Of a DNA stretch of 64,000 nucleotides, positions 51,216 to 59,871 are shown piece by piece. This DNA comes from CAZNNH01 sp964574335 (GTDB taxonomy: Bacteria; Acidobacteriota; Vicinamibacteria; Fen-336). A model generated the notes under the pieces. The model ran no database searches and was not told the origin of the DNA. It was given only the letters and a program-made list of their open reading frames with translations. The stretch covers positions 1-64,000 of the forward strand of contig CAZNNH010000009.1 of NCBI GenBank assembly GCA_964574335.1, in the 5' to 3' direction. Position 1 is the first letter of the stretch. Each line of letters starts with the position of its first letter. The translations under genes and the position numbers were made by a program.

Positions 51216-52070
51216 TCAGGACGCTGCCCGGCAGACCTGTCGCTGCCGCCCCAGGCCGGTGACGGCCAGCTCGGTGACGTCGCCCGGCTTCAGGAAGCGG
51301 GGCGGCTTCCGGCCCATCCCCACGCCGGGCGGGGTGCCGGTCGAGATCACGTCGCCGATCTCGAGCGGCATGATCTGGCTCAGGTAGTGAATGATGAAGA
51401 AGGGGTCGAAGACCATCGTCGCGGTGGACCCCTCCTGCATCCGCTCCCCGTTCAGGTCCAGGGTCAGCCCCAGCGATCGGCAATCCACCTCGTCGGGCGT
51501 GACCAGCCACGGCCCGAGGGGATTGAAGCCTCGGCAGCTCTTGCCCTTGGTCCACTGGCCGCCCCGCTCGAGCTGGAAGTGACGCTCCGAGACGTCGTGG
51601 CTGATGGTGAAGCCGGCGACCGCCGAAGCCGCCCCGTCCGGGCCCTCGAGGTACTCCACGTCCCGCCCGATCACCACGCCCAGCTCCACCTCCCAGTCGG
51701 TCTTCTGCGAGCCGCGGGGGAGCACGATCGGGTCGTTGGGCCCCACCACCGTGTGGGAGGCCTTCAGGAACACCACCGGCTCGTCGGGGATCGGCATGCC
51801 CGACTCCCGGGCATGGTCCGCGTAGTTGAGGCCGATGCCGATGACCTTGCCGGGGCGGGGTACCGGCGCGTCGTACTCGGGCTCTCCCGGCAGCGCGGGG
51901 TAGCGCTCGGGGGCCTTGGCGAAGCTCCGTTTCAAGCCTTTTGCCCCTTCGCCGGAGAAGAAGCCGCGGTCGTAGTCGGCGCAGAACGAGGAGGCGTCGC
52001 GGAAGGCGCCGCTCGGGTCGATGAACCCCGGCTTGACGGATCCCGCGGTTCGGTAGCGGAAGAGCTTCAT
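51216..52070 (-). CDS. fumarylacetoacetate-hydrolase-family protein
   Basis: 284 residues. GKVIGIGLNYADHARESGMPIPDEPVVFLKASHTVVGPNDPI, then DWEVELGVVIGRD with the acidic metal ligands, GFTISHDVSERHFQ, KSCRGFNPLGPWLV and VISTGTPPGVGMGRKPPRFLKPGDV are the FAH C-terminal-domain signatures. Members hydrolyse or decarboxylate beta-keto acids (for example acylpyruvate or ureidoglycolate). The exact substrate is unknown and no pathway genes adjoin. Convergent with the TonB-receptor gene (13-bp gap). Confidence 0.93.
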   Translation of the reverse strand: MKLFRYRTAGSVKPGFIDPSGAFRDASSFCADYDRGFFSGEGAKGLKRSFAKAPERYPALPGEPEYDAPVPRPGKVIGIGLNYADHARESGMPIPDEPVVFLKASHTVVGPNDPIVLPRGSQKTDWEVELGVVIGRDVEYLEGPDGAASAVAGFTISHDVSERHFQLERGGQWTKGKSCRGFNPLGPWLVTPDEVDCRSLGLTLDLNGERMQEGSTATMVFDPFFIIHYLSQIMPLEIGDVISTGTPPGVGMGRKPPRFLKPGDVTELAVTGLGRQRQVCRAAS

Positions 52071-52174
52071 CTGTCTCTCCTTCTCGGGGTGAGTCGCGCC
52101 GCAGCCGGCGTCCTTCAGGCATTCACTTTCAAAACGTCGCCCAGGTCAAGCCGCGACGGGCGGGCGGTGGGGCG

Positions 52175-52180
52175 TAGAAT
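52175..52180 (+). promoter_or_regulatory. -10-like box TAGAAT, 12 nt before the glycosidase start
   Basis: TAGAAT ends 12 nt before the ATG at 52193; the leader would be only a few nt. Confidence 0.35.
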
Positions 52181-52192
52181 CAGGGGCCGAGG

Positions 52193-53944
52193 ATGAAGAA
52201 GCCCACCAGGCCAGCGGCGTTCGCCTCCGTCCTCGTGGCGGCGGTGGCGTGGAGCGGCGGGTGCGGGGCCCCCGCGCCGCCGGGCGCCCCCTCTCGAGCC
52301 CCACACGCCAGCGCCGGATCGAGCAGCGCCTACCTCTCGGGTGATGCCGACCTCGACGGGCTGCAGCTCTACTTCTGGACGGCGCTGGAGGCGAACCGGA
52401 AGCAGCTCGACGGCCGCACCGGGACCGTGGTGGGCTTCGGCGCCGGGGACCTGTACCCGCAGATCTGGCTGCGGGACAGCGCCACCCTGGTCCCCCTCAC
52501 CCGCTACCACTACCCGCGCGACTACCTGACCCGTTGGCTGGAGGAGCACCTGGCCCACCAGCGTGAGAGCGGTGCGCTGTTCGACTGGGTGGCGGCGGGG
52601 GAGCCCTCCGATTTCCCATACGCGCCCCACGCCGAGGAGGTGTTTCGCTCGGGAGCGGTGGTGCTGACGGCGGACAAGAACACCTGCGAGGCCGACCAGG
52701 AGACGAGCGCCGTGCTGGCGGCGGGCCACGTGCTCGACGCGCTGGGCGACCCCGCCTGGTTGAAGCAGCCGGTGGTGGGCCGCCCGCTGGTCGACCGGCT
52801 CGACCAGGCGCTGTGGTTCGTGCGGCGCGAGCGACTCGACCCGGAGCGAGGTCTGCTGGTCAACGCGCTGACGGCCGACTGGGGCGACGTCAGCCCGACC
52901 TACGCCGACCAGCGCGCCATCTACCTCGACGACGCCACGCCGCTGGTGGCCGGGCTCTACACCAACGCCCTCTACCTCGGCGCCTGCCGAGTGATGTCGG
53001 ACTTGCAGGGCGCGGTGGGGGCCACGGAGCGCGCGAAGGGCTGGGAGACGGAGGCGGCGCGCGTGCGCGGGGCCATGGAACGGGCCCTGTGGCAGGAGGA
53101 CCGGGGATACTACCGCATCCACGTCCTGGTCGAGCCGCGCGGCGCCCCCCCCGTGGAGGCGGGGCGGCTAGCGGTGGGCGGACACGCCGTCGCCCTGCTG
53201 GCCGGTCTGCCCTCGGCCGAGCGTGCGCTGCGGGTGATCCAGGTGCTGGAGGAGCGCCATCGGCGGCTGGGCCTGACCATCCTCTCGGGAACGGTCCTGC
53301 CTCCGTATCCGACCGGCTTCTTCCGGCACCCGATCCTGAGGGAGCCGTGGACGTACCAGAACGGTGGCCAGTGGGACTGGTTCGCCGGACGGCTGCTGCT
53401 GGCCATGTTCGAGGCGGGGCGGGCGGAGACGGCCTGCGAGCAACTGGTGGCGATCGCGAGACGGGTGCGCCAAAGCGGCGGCCTCTACGAGTGGTACACG
53501 CGGGAGGGGGCGGGCCGGGGCAGCCCCCGCTATGCGGGCAGCGCCGGTGCCCTCGGACAGGCCGTCTACGAAGGGCTGTTCGGCGTCCGTCTGCGTGCCG
53601 ACGGGCTCAGGCTTCGGGTCCGGCTGGGGGCGAGAAGCGGCTCGGTGCGCCTCCAGGAGCCGGCCTCGGGGCGCAGCGTCTACTACGAGCACCATGTCGG
53701 ACCGGACCGCATCGAGATGCGGTGGCGCACCCGGCCCGCGGCAAGGGAGCTGGCTCTGCGGCTGCCGGAGGGGAGGCGCGCGGTCGCGCTGCGCGTGGCC
53801 GGCCAGCCGCGCGAGGTGGTCACCGAGACCGTGGGCCGCGACCGCTACCTGCTGGTGGGAGGCGTGGCCGCGGAAGGCGTTCTGGAGGTGGAGCTGCTCG
53901 GCCCGGGCTCGGGACCACAGGCGGTCCCGGGAGGCTCGAGGTAG
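52193..53944 (+). CDS. six-hairpin (alpha/alpha)6 glycoside hydrolase-like exported protein
   Basis: 583 residues. The N-terminus is a signal with a possible but imperfect lipobox (SGGC at about residue 24), so periplasmic or lipid-anchored. The catalytic-like toroid (about 60-470) shows YPQIWLRDSATLVPLTRYHYPRDYL, NALTADWGDVSP, YTNALYLGACR, WTYQNGGQWDWFAGRLL and GGLYEWYTREG, the pattern of amylo-alpha-1,6-glucosidase/GH63/GH15-like clans, with candidate acids in WLRD and QWDW. The last 110 residues form a beta-sandwich. Specific linkage unknown. The 3' end overlaps the antisense radical-SAM remnant. Confidence 0.8.
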   Translation: MKKPTRPAAFASVLVAAVAWSGGCGAPAPPGAPSRAPHASAGSSSAYLSGDADLDGLQLYFWTALEANRKQLDGRTGTVVGFGAGDLYPQIWLRDSATLVPLTRYHYPRDYLTRWLEEHLAHQRESGALFDWVAAGEPSDFPYAPHAEEVFRSGAVVLTADKNTCEADQETSAVLAAGHVLDALGDPAWLKQPVVGRPLVDRLDQALWFVRRERLDPERGLLVNALTADWGDVSPTYADQRAIYLDDATPLVAGLYTNALYLGACRVMSDLQGAVGATERAKGWETEAARVRGAMERALWQEDRGYYRIHVLVEPRGAPPVEAGRLAVGGHAVALLAGLPSAERALRVIQVLEERHRRLGLTILSGTVLPPYPTGFFRHPILREPWTYQNGGQWDWFAGRLLLAMFEAGRAETACEQLVAIARRVRQSGGLYEWYTREGAGRGSPRYAGSAGALGQAVYEGLFGVRLRADGLRLRVRLGARSGSVRLQEPASGRSVYYEHHVGPDRIEMRWRTRPAARELALRLPEGRRAVALRVAGQPREVVTETVGRDRYLLVGGVAAEGVLEVELLGPGSGPQAVPGGSR

Positions 53945-54123
53945 AGAGCCGGGGTCCGAAGCTGGCGCGCCTCGTAGAGCTGGGTACCCGGAAGCGGCGT
54001 GAGGATCGTGAAGGAGGAGAGCGCCGCCGCTCCGACGCGCTCCAGGCCGAGCGGCTCGCTGAGCATGACCCTCGTGACGCCGAAGTGTGTCGCCGGAGGA
54101 GGCTGGACCAGGAGGAGGTTCAT
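53845..54123 (-). pseudogene. B12-binding radical-SAM protein remnant
   Basis: From ATG 54123 the first 34 residues, LLLVQPPPATHFGVTR then MLSEPLGLERVGAAAL, are the start of cobalamin-binding radical-SAM enzymes. Directly afterwards comes SFTILTPLPGTQLYEA, which belongs near the end of the radical-SAM barrel. The rest of the B12 domain and the CxxxCxxC cluster motif are missing, and the frame then runs into the antisense glycosidase gene until a stop at 53845. The switch occurs in a GGCGGCGCTC-rich spot near 54020. It lies 23 bp after the cytochrome gene on the same strand, so it was probably in its operon. Confidence 0.65.
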
Positions 54124-54146
54124 TCGCTTCGCTCCCGTGCCGTTGC

Positions 54147-56516
54147 TCAGTCCCGGGCGAGGGCTCGCAAACGTGCCGCGAGCCTCGCCTGGGCCTCGGG
54201 GGGCAGCCGATCCGCCGCCTCCTGGTAGAGTCCGCGGGCCTCGGCCCGCCGCCCTTCCTCCTCGTAGATGGCGCCGAGCAGGAGGTAGGCGTCGCCGTAG
54301 GACGGGTGGCGCTCGATCAGGTGGCGCAGGGTGCCGGCGGCGGCCTTCCTCTCGCCGCTCCGGCGTTGGAAGAAGCCCAGGGTGTAGGCGTACCGGGGCT
54401 CGTCGGGAGCCAACGCATGCGCCTTCCGGCACAGCTTCACCGCCGCCTGCAAGTCCCGATCGGCGAGCAGGACGCCGAGATTGTAGGTGGCGGTGGCGTT
54501 CTCGGGGTCCGACTCGAGGGCCGTCCGGAGTGCCGAGACCGCCTCCTCCGGCCGGCCGAGCTCGCCCAGGAGCAACCCGAGATTGAGGTTGGCGGCGACG
54601 TTCTTCGGCTCGAGGGCGAGGGCGCGGCGCAGGGCACGCTCGGCGCGGTCGTTGTGGCCGAGCTGGCTGTGGGCCAGCGAAACGTTGACGAGGGGCGCCA
54701 GAAAGTCGGGACGCAGCTTGCTGGCGGTCTCGAAGCTGGCCACGGCGCCGGGGATGTCGCCGCGCTGTAGCTTCAGGTTGCCCAGGTTGTAGTGGGCGGT
54801 CGGGTCGTCGGGACGGCTCTCGAGCGCGGCCTCGGCCTCGGCCAGGGCGGCGGCCACCGCCGGCCGATCCGCCGGGCTCAGGTGCTCGTCGGGGAGGCTG
54901 GCCAGGGCGGCGGCGGCACGAACCCGTACCAGCCGGTAGTCGTCACGGGTGGCCGCTACCAGGGCCGCGAGGGCCGCTGGGTCGAGGTGGTCCCCGAGGG
55001 CCTCGGCCGCCGCCCCACGAACCAGAGGTGAGACGTCCTGGATCGCCTGCAGCAGCGCCGCCCGCTTCTTTTCGGACTCGTGAGGGCGCAGCAGGCGGAT
55101 CAGCGAAACGGCCAGCACCTCGTCACGCCCCTCGCCGACGATCTCGGCCAGCATCTCGCCCTCGCGCGCGAAGTTCCCCTTTCGCGCCGCCTCGATCAGA
55201 CGGCCACGCCGCAGCACCTGGTCCGAGTAGTCGCTGTCGCCGAACCAGCGGCGCGTCCACCGCTCCGCCCAGGCCGGGGACTGGTCCTGGTGGCAGGTGT
55301 TGCAGGCGTTGGGAGAGCCGAAAGCCTCGGTGGCGGCGGGGACCGGCGGCAGCATCGAGTGGTCGTGGCGGACCATCCTGGCGAAAGACGTCTCTGGCAT
55401 GTGGCAGGCGATGCAGCGGCCACCGGGGCCGTCGGCCCGGTGGTGGCTGTGCTTCGTCACCCGCGCCACCCGTTCGGCGTGGCAGGGCAGGCAGGCCTCG
55501 TTGGCCTTGTCCCCAGAGTGCCGGTCGCGTCCGCTCGAAGTGTGGCAGTGCATGCAGTCGAGCCGCTCCGCCTTCACGCACGGGCTGCGTCGCCACTGGG
55601 TGAAGGTGTAGTTCTCGCCCAGGTCGCGACCGTCCGGGTGGAAGTCGCGGCTCTCCAGCGCCACCAAGTCGAAGTAGTCGAAGAAGCGCCCGCCAGGGGG
55701 GAAGCTCGGCGCCACCGGCATCAGCTTGGCGTGGCAGGACGAGCAGGAGTCGTTGGCCTGCTCCACGGTAAAGGCCTTGGTGCTGACGAGGTGGAGCTCA
55801 GCCGGGGGCGTGCCTCCCTGGGCGGCGCGGAAGACCCGCACGTGCTCCGACGCCGGGCCGTGGCAGGTCTCACAGTTGATGCCCGGCTCCCGCCAGGTGG
55901 TCCGGTAGCCGTCGGTGGCGAGATCGTAGCTGGTCTCGAGCTGGCTGACGTGGCAACCGTGGCAGGAGGTGTTGAAGGTCAGCGCCGGGTCGGTCCAGTC
56001 CACTGCCTCGTCGGTCACGTCCGAGAAGTGGCGCATGGCGCTCTTGGTGGTGTCATACCACTCCTTGCGGCGGACGTCGAACGCGATCGGCAGCACCTGC
56101 AGGCGTCCCCGCTCGGCCGGTGTGAGCAGGTAGAAGACGTTCTTGCCGCCGAGGACGTGCGCTACCTCGTGTCGCCGCGGCGGCGTCTCGCCCACCGTCT
56201 CGACGACGCCGCGATCTCCCTCGAGGACGAAGCGCCAGCGGACCCCGGCGATGGCCACCTCCTGCCCGAGGGGGGCGAGCTGGTCCCGGGCCAGCGCGGC
56301 GGTGAAGGCCTGCATCGCACGACCGTGGTGGGAGGGCTCCCACAGCTCGTAGAACCGGGCGTGGCAATCGCGACAGCTTCCCGAGCCCGAGAAGCCGGCG
56401 TCGGCCTCGGTGGCAGCCGGCGATGGGGGCAGCGCGGACGAGGAGCAGGCCGCCATCGCCCCCAGGGCGGCGAGCAGGCCCAACCTGGGCGTCCACCGGG
56501 AGCCCCGACTGCTCAT
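54147..56516 (-). CDS. octaheme cytochrome c lipoprotein with HEAT and TPR repeats
   Basis: 789 residues. Lipoprotein-type signal (LLAALGAMAACSSS). Residues about 45-440 contain eight CxxCH heme sites in order: CRDCH, CHGCH, CETCH, CSSCH, CMHCH, CLPCH, CIACH and CNTCH. The first seven follow the decaheme/NrfB-like spacing seen in multiheme electron carriers. Then HEAT-like helices (about 470-560) and six or more TPR units (about 575-785: HYNLGNLKLQRGDIPGAVASFETASKLRP and so on). This fusion is common in Acidobacteria and Planctomycetes. Likely periplasmic or outer-membrane electron transfer with the TPRs as docking platform (inference). No oxidoreductase partner is adjacent. ATG 56516 follows a TATCAT box by 9 nt and has no Shine-Dalgarno. 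Confidence 0.93.
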   Translation of the reverse strand: MSSRGSRWTPRLGLLAALGAMAACSSSALPPSPAATEADAGFSGSGSCRDCHARFYELWEPSHHGRAMQAFTAALARDQLAPLGQEVAIAGVRWRFVLEGDRGVVETVGETPPRRHEVAHVLGGKNVFYLLTPAERGRLQVLPIAFDVRRKEWYDTTKSAMRHFSDVTDEAVDWTDPALTFNTSCHGCHVSQLETSYDLATDGYRTTWREPGINCETCHGPASEHVRVFRAAQGGTPPAELHLVSTKAFTVEQANDSCSSCHAKLMPVAPSFPPGGRFFDYFDLVALESRDFHPDGRDLGENYTFTQWRRSPCVKAERLDCMHCHTSSGRDRHSGDKANEACLPCHAERVARVTKHSHHRADGPGGRCIACHMPETSFARMVRHDHSMLPPVPAATEAFGSPNACNTCHQDQSPAWAERWTRRWFGDSDYSDQVLRRGRLIEAARKGNFAREGEMLAEIVGEGRDEVLAVSLIRLLRPHESEKKRAALLQAIQDVSPLVRGAAAEALGDHLDPAALAALVAATRDDYRLVRVRAAAALASLPDEHLSPADRPAVAAALAEAEAALESRPDDPTAHYNLGNLKLQRGDIPGAVASFETASKLRPDFLAPLVNVSLAHSQLGHNDRAERALRRALALEPKNVAANLNLGLLLGELGRPEEAVSALRTALESDPENATATYNLGVLLADRDLQAAVKLCRKAHALAPDEPRYAYTLGFFQRRSGERKAAAGTLRHLIERHPSYGDAYLLLGAIYEEEGRRAEARGLYQEAADRLPPEAQARLAARLRALARD

Positions 56517-56525
56517 CCATCGATC

Positions 56526-56531
56526 ATGATA
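56526..56531 (-). promoter_or_regulatory. -10-like box TATCAT, 9 nt before the cytochrome start
   Basis: Reverse-strand TATCAT ends 9 nt before the ATG at 56516, with no Shine-Dalgarno between. It faces the DUF808 promoter 18 bp away, so the two divergent transcripts share about 40 bp. Confidence 0.4.
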
Positions 56532-56548
56532 GCAGCAGAGCGAGATGC

Positions 56549-56554
56549 TATCCT
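56549..56554 (+). promoter_or_regulatory. -10-like box TATCCT, 9 nt before the DUF808 start
   Basis: TATCCT ends 9 nt before the ATG at 56564; GGCTCCGCC in the gap contains no Shine-Dalgarno. Confidence 0.35.
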
Positions 56555-56563
56555 GGCTCCGCC

Positions 56564-57982
56564 ATGGCCGCGAGCAGCCTCCTCGCCCTGATCGACGACA
56601 TCGCGACCATCCTGGACGACGTCGCGCTCCTCACCAAGATCGCGGCCCAGAAGAGCGCGGCGGTGGCCGACGACGTGGCCCTCTTGACCAAGGTCGCCGC
56701 CAAGAAGACGGCCGGCGTGCTGGGGGACGACCTGGCCCTCAATGCCGAGCAGGTGAGCGGGGTCAAGGCGGACCGGGAGCTGCCCGTCGTCTTCGCGGTC
56801 TTCAAGGGCTCCCTCGTCAACAAGGCGATCCTGGTCCCCGCCGCGCTCGTCATCAGCGCCGTGGCGCCGTGGGCGGTGATCCCGCTGTTGATGATCGGCG
56901 GCCTGTACCTGTGCTTCGAGGGCTTCGAGAAGGTGGCGCACGGCTTGCTGCACGGCCGGGCCGAGGACCAGGAACGTCGCGCCGAGCTGACCGCGGCGCT
57001 GCTGGCTCCCGGCGCCGACCTGGCCCGGGTGGAGCGAGACAAGATCAAGGGGGCGGTCCGCACCGACTTCGTCCTCTCCGCCGAGATCATCGTGATCACG
57101 CTGGGCACGGTGGCCACCGCGCCGTTCGTACAGCGGGTCGCCGTGCTGACCGGCGTCGCGGTCCTGATGACGGTGGGCGTGTACGGCGTGGTCGCCGCCA
57201 TCGTCAAGCTCGACGACCTGGGCCTCTACCTGAGCCGGGGCGGCGGCGAGGCGCGCCTTTCGCGTCTCAGGCGCCGCCTGGGGGACGGGATTCTCGGCGC
57301 CGCGCCCTTCTTGATGCGCCTGCTCTCCATCGCCGGCACCGTTGCCATGTTCCTGGTCGGCGGCGGGATCCTGGTGCACGGCATCCCGCCCCTGCACCAC
57401 CTCGCGGTGGACCTCACCGGTGGCGGCGGCGTGATGGCGGGCCTGGGCTCGATGCTGGTCAACACCCTGGCGGGTGTGGCCGCAGGGGGCCTGGCGCTGG
57501 CGGCTGTCGCGGCCGGCCGGCGGCTGTCGGGCCGCAAGGGTCGGCCGGAGGCCGCCTCAGCGGAGCAGGCGGCCGACGCTGACGTAGACGCCGAACGCGC
57601 CCCGGTTGCCCAGGCTGGCACCCGCGAAGATCGGCCCCAGAAAGGTGTCGAGGGCCACGCCGGTGGTGAGGCATCCCTCGAGGCGCGCGGCGGAGGCGTG
57701 GTCGAAGGCGCTGCCGAGCTCGACCTGGGCCGCCAGGCGGACCGGTCCGCCGAGAAGGTCGGGGAGCCGTCCGACCGACAGCAGGTACCCGAGGTGAGCG
57801 TAGACGAAGTGCCGGCCCCGGAAGGTGTCGGGGGCGAAGGCGCCCAGCCGGAACGGTCCACCCAGGGTGAAGCGGTAGATGGGGGGCGGCGACTCGCGCA
57901 AGGCGGTGCCCCCGCGGAGGGTGGCGAAGAGGCTGTCCGAGCGGCGGACGGAGGTGGCGGCCACCATGGTTCCGGCCAGTAG
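56564..57982 (+). CDS. DUF808 (YedI-like) membrane protein with an antisense-derived tail
   Basis: The family part covers about residues 1-330: SLLALIDDIATILDDVALLTKIAAQKSAAVADDVALLTKVAAKKTAGVLGDDLALNAEQ-type heptad-like repeats, then six or so TM helices ending GGLALAAVAAGRRLSG. DUF808 proteins normally stop here. Instead the frame continues for about 140 codons into DNA that encodes, on the other strand, the C-terminus of the patatin, giving an Asp/Glu/Gly-rich tail to 57982. The two genes thus overlap tail to tail by 426 bp. Loss of the native stop is the simplest explanation. Start fixed by the family N-terminus. Confidence 0.85.
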   Translation: MAASSLLALIDDIATILDDVALLTKIAAQKSAAVADDVALLTKVAAKKTAGVLGDDLALNAEQVSGVKADRELPVVFAVFKGSLVNKAILVPAALVISAVAPWAVIPLLMIGGLYLCFEGFEKVAHGLLHGRAEDQERRAELTAALLAPGADLARVERDKIKGAVRTDFVLSAEIIVITLGTVATAPFVQRVAVLTGVAVLMTVGVYGVVAAIVKLDDLGLYLSRGGGEARLSRLRRRLGDGILGAAPFLMRLLSIAGTVAMFLVGGGILVHGIPPLHHLAVDLTGGGGVMAGLGSMLVNTLAGVAAGGLALAAVAAGRRLSGRKGRPEAASAEQAADADVDAERAPVAQAGTREDRPQKGVEGHAGGEASLEARGGGVVEGAAELDLGRQADRSAEKVGEPSDRQQVPEVSVDEVPAPEGVGGEGAQPERSTQGEAVDGGRRLAQGGAPAEGGEEAVRAADGGGGHHGSGQ

Positions 57983-59764
57983 CGGAAAGGCGCGCTCCGC
58001 CTCGGGCGCGCGAGTGTAGAAGGACGCCTGTGCCTCCAGGCGGAAGCCGGCCTCGGGGAGGATCGGCGTCCGCATCTTGTCGATGTCCAGACGGGCCAGG
58101 AAGCGGTCCTCGCGTCCGTGCGGCTCTCCCAGCACCGGGTTGCCGACCCGGACGTCGGCGTCGACGTGGCTGGTCTCGAAGCCGGCCCGGAGCTCGAAGT
58201 GGCGACCCGGCCCGATCCCGACGTCGACTCCGGCGCCGGTGCGCCGGGTCCGGTAGGTGGCTACCAGGGCGTCGTCGTGGAAGAGGTTCTGGGAGGTCTC
58301 ATCGAAGAAGACACGGGGCGCCAGGAAGAAGCGTGGCCGCCCCACCGGGCGGTACAGCTCGGTGGCCACTCCCCGGCTCGACCCGGCCGCCAGGTCGACC
58401 CGCAGCTCGGATCCGACTCCGACCAGATCCGTCACCGTGACCCGCGCGCCGAGATCGATGACCACGGCGCCCGGCTCGGTGGCGAGGTCCAGGGAGAAGT
58501 CGACGAAGGGCGGCGCGTGGGCCTTCTCCTGGAACCGGACCAGCAGGCCCGGCCTTCCCCCGGCCTCGGTCGCCTCGTAGGTGGCGCTCTCGTAGCGCCC
58601 CGAGCCGATGATGCGGGTGAGCCTGTCCTCGAGGCGATCGGCGTCGAGGGGCACGGTCAGGGAGCGGGTCAGCGACGGGCCGAGGGCCTCGGCTTGCGGC
58701 GAGGGGATGCCCTCGACGCTCACGAAGACGGGCTCCTCGAGCGGCGCCGGGCGACGGGCGCGACGGGCGGCGAGGTGCTGCAGCCAGGCGGCCTGGTCGA
58801 GGCGCAGCGGCAGCAGTTGCTGGCTGGCCGCCGCCGCCGCCTGGTAGCCGCGCCGGATCAGCTCGGCCGCACGTCGGAAATCCAGGGAGTCGAAACCCTC
58901 GAGCTGCGGCTCGAGCACCAGGTCGGCGTCCTTCAGGGTGCGCCGGGTCGCCGAGTCCATCATCACCACCACCGAGCGGTTGACCAGGCCGGTCATCGAG
59001 AGGCTGGTGGGCTGGTGCAGGTTCTCGCCCACCGACACCGCCACCACCACGTCGGCGCCCATGGCGCGGGCCACGTCGGCCGGGACGTTCTTCAACACGC
59101 CGCCATCCACCAGCAGCCGACCCTGGTAGCGGGACGGCGCGAACACACCTGGGATGGCCATGGTGGCGCGCAGCGCCTGGACCAGCGAGCCCTCGTGGAG
59201 CGCCAGCGCCTCGCCCCGCTCGATGTCCACGGCCACGCATCGGAAGGGGATGGGAAGGTCGTCGAACGACTCCCGGGCGGCATGGGGGAAGGCGATGCGG
59301 CTGAGGAGGAGACCGATCTGGTGGCCGGAGCTGAGGCCGCTGGGCAGCGAGAGGCCGCCGCGCAGCCCGAGCTCGACGTCCACCGGGTACTGGCGCCGGT
59401 CCTGCTTGCGGCGGAAGGTCCGCTGCGGGTACGGGACGTCGCTCTCGAAAAGCCTGTCCCAGTCGGCCTCCAGCAGCAGGTCACGGATCTCGGCCGCCGA
59501 CATCCCGGTGGCGTAGCCGCCGCCGATCAGCCCGCCCAGGCTGGTGCCCGCCACGTAGTCCACGGGGATCCGGTTCTCTTCCAGCCAGAGCAGCACGCCG
59601 GCGTGAGCGATGGCGCGCGCGGCGCCCCCACCGAGGGCCAGGCCCACCCGTGGCCGCGACGCGGGATCGGCGAGCACGCGCTGCCCGCCCGGCAACAGGA
59701 AGACCGCCAGCGTGGCCGCGACGACGGCCAGCGCGGGTCGTCGCCTCGGCTCGCCCTGGCTCAT
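57557..59764 (-). CDS. PlpD-like type Vd secreted patatin phospholipase
   Basis: 735 residues. Signal peptide (LAVVAATLAVFLLPGGQRVLA). Patatin domain about 38-310: LALGGGAARAIAHAG (oxyanion hole; the usual RG is RA here), GTSLGG with nucleophile Ser75 and the DGG dyad in LLVDGGVLKNVP. A POTRA-like domain follows (VFVSVEGIPSPQAEAL...RIIGSGRYESATYE, about 340-420), then a 16-strand-type Omp85/FhaC-like barrel ending GVYVSVGRLLR. This patatin-POTRA-barrel order is type Vd autotransporter architecture. ATG 59764 is chosen over 59782. It overlaps the DUF808 tail. A remnant of a second patatin is at the left edge of the window. Confidence 0.92.
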   Translation of the reverse strand: MSQGEPRRRPALAVVAATLAVFLLPGGQRVLADPASRPRVGLALGGGAARAIAHAGVLLWLEENRIPVDYVAGTSLGGLIGGGYATGMSAAEIRDLLLEADWDRLFESDVPYPQRTFRRKQDRRQYPVDVELGLRGGLSLPSGLSSGHQIGLLLSRIAFPHAARESFDDLPIPFRCVAVDIERGEALALHEGSLVQALRATMAIPGVFAPSRYQGRLLVDGGVLKNVPADVARAMGADVVVAVSVGENLHQPTSLSMTGLVNRSVVVMMDSATRRTLKDADLVLEPQLEGFDSLDFRRAAELIRRGYQAAAAASQQLLPLRLDQAAWLQHLAARRARRPAPLEEPVFVSVEGIPSPQAEALGPSLTRSLTVPLDADRLEDRLTRIIGSGRYESATYEATEAGGRPGLLVRFQEKAHAPPFVDFSLDLATEPGAVVIDLGARVTVTDLVGVGSELRVDLAAGSSRGVATELYRPVGRPRFFLAPRVFFDETSQNLFHDDALVATYRTRRTGAGVDVGIGPGRHFELRAGFETSHVDADVRVGNPVLGEPHGREDRFLARLDIDKMRTPILPEAGFRLEAQASFYTRAPEAERAFPLLAGTMVAATSVRRSDSLFATLRGGTALRESPPPIYRFTLGGPFRLGAFAPDTFRGRHFVYAHLGYLLSVGRLPDLLGGPVRLAAQVELGSAFDHASAARLEGCLTTGVALDTFLGPIFAGASLGNRGAFGVYVSVGRLLR

Positions 59765-59806
59765 GGGCGTCCACGTTAGCACAGGGGTCGCGGCCGGATG
59801 GGCTGC

Positions 59807-59812
59807 TATACT
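59807..59812 (+). promoter_or_regulatory. -10-like box TATACT upstream of the oxidoreductase gene
   Basis: TATACT in the divergent gap, 59 nt before the ATG at 59872. Expected leader about 50 nt, containing GAGGAGG. Confidence 0.4.
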
Positions 59813-59871
59813 CGCGCCGTCTGTCGCCTCTCGTCACGCGACTACCGTCGCCCTTCGTCGGAGGAGGAACC

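Noticed and set aside
55290..55310. Sigma-54-like string TGGCAGGTGTTGCAGG on the forward strand
   Set aside because: The spacing between the -24 and -12 parts is wrong, and it lies inside the cytochrome gene at a heme motif.
58118..59779. 553-codon forward frame over the patatin gene
   Set aside because: Antisense to a gene with clear patatin, POTRA and barrel features.
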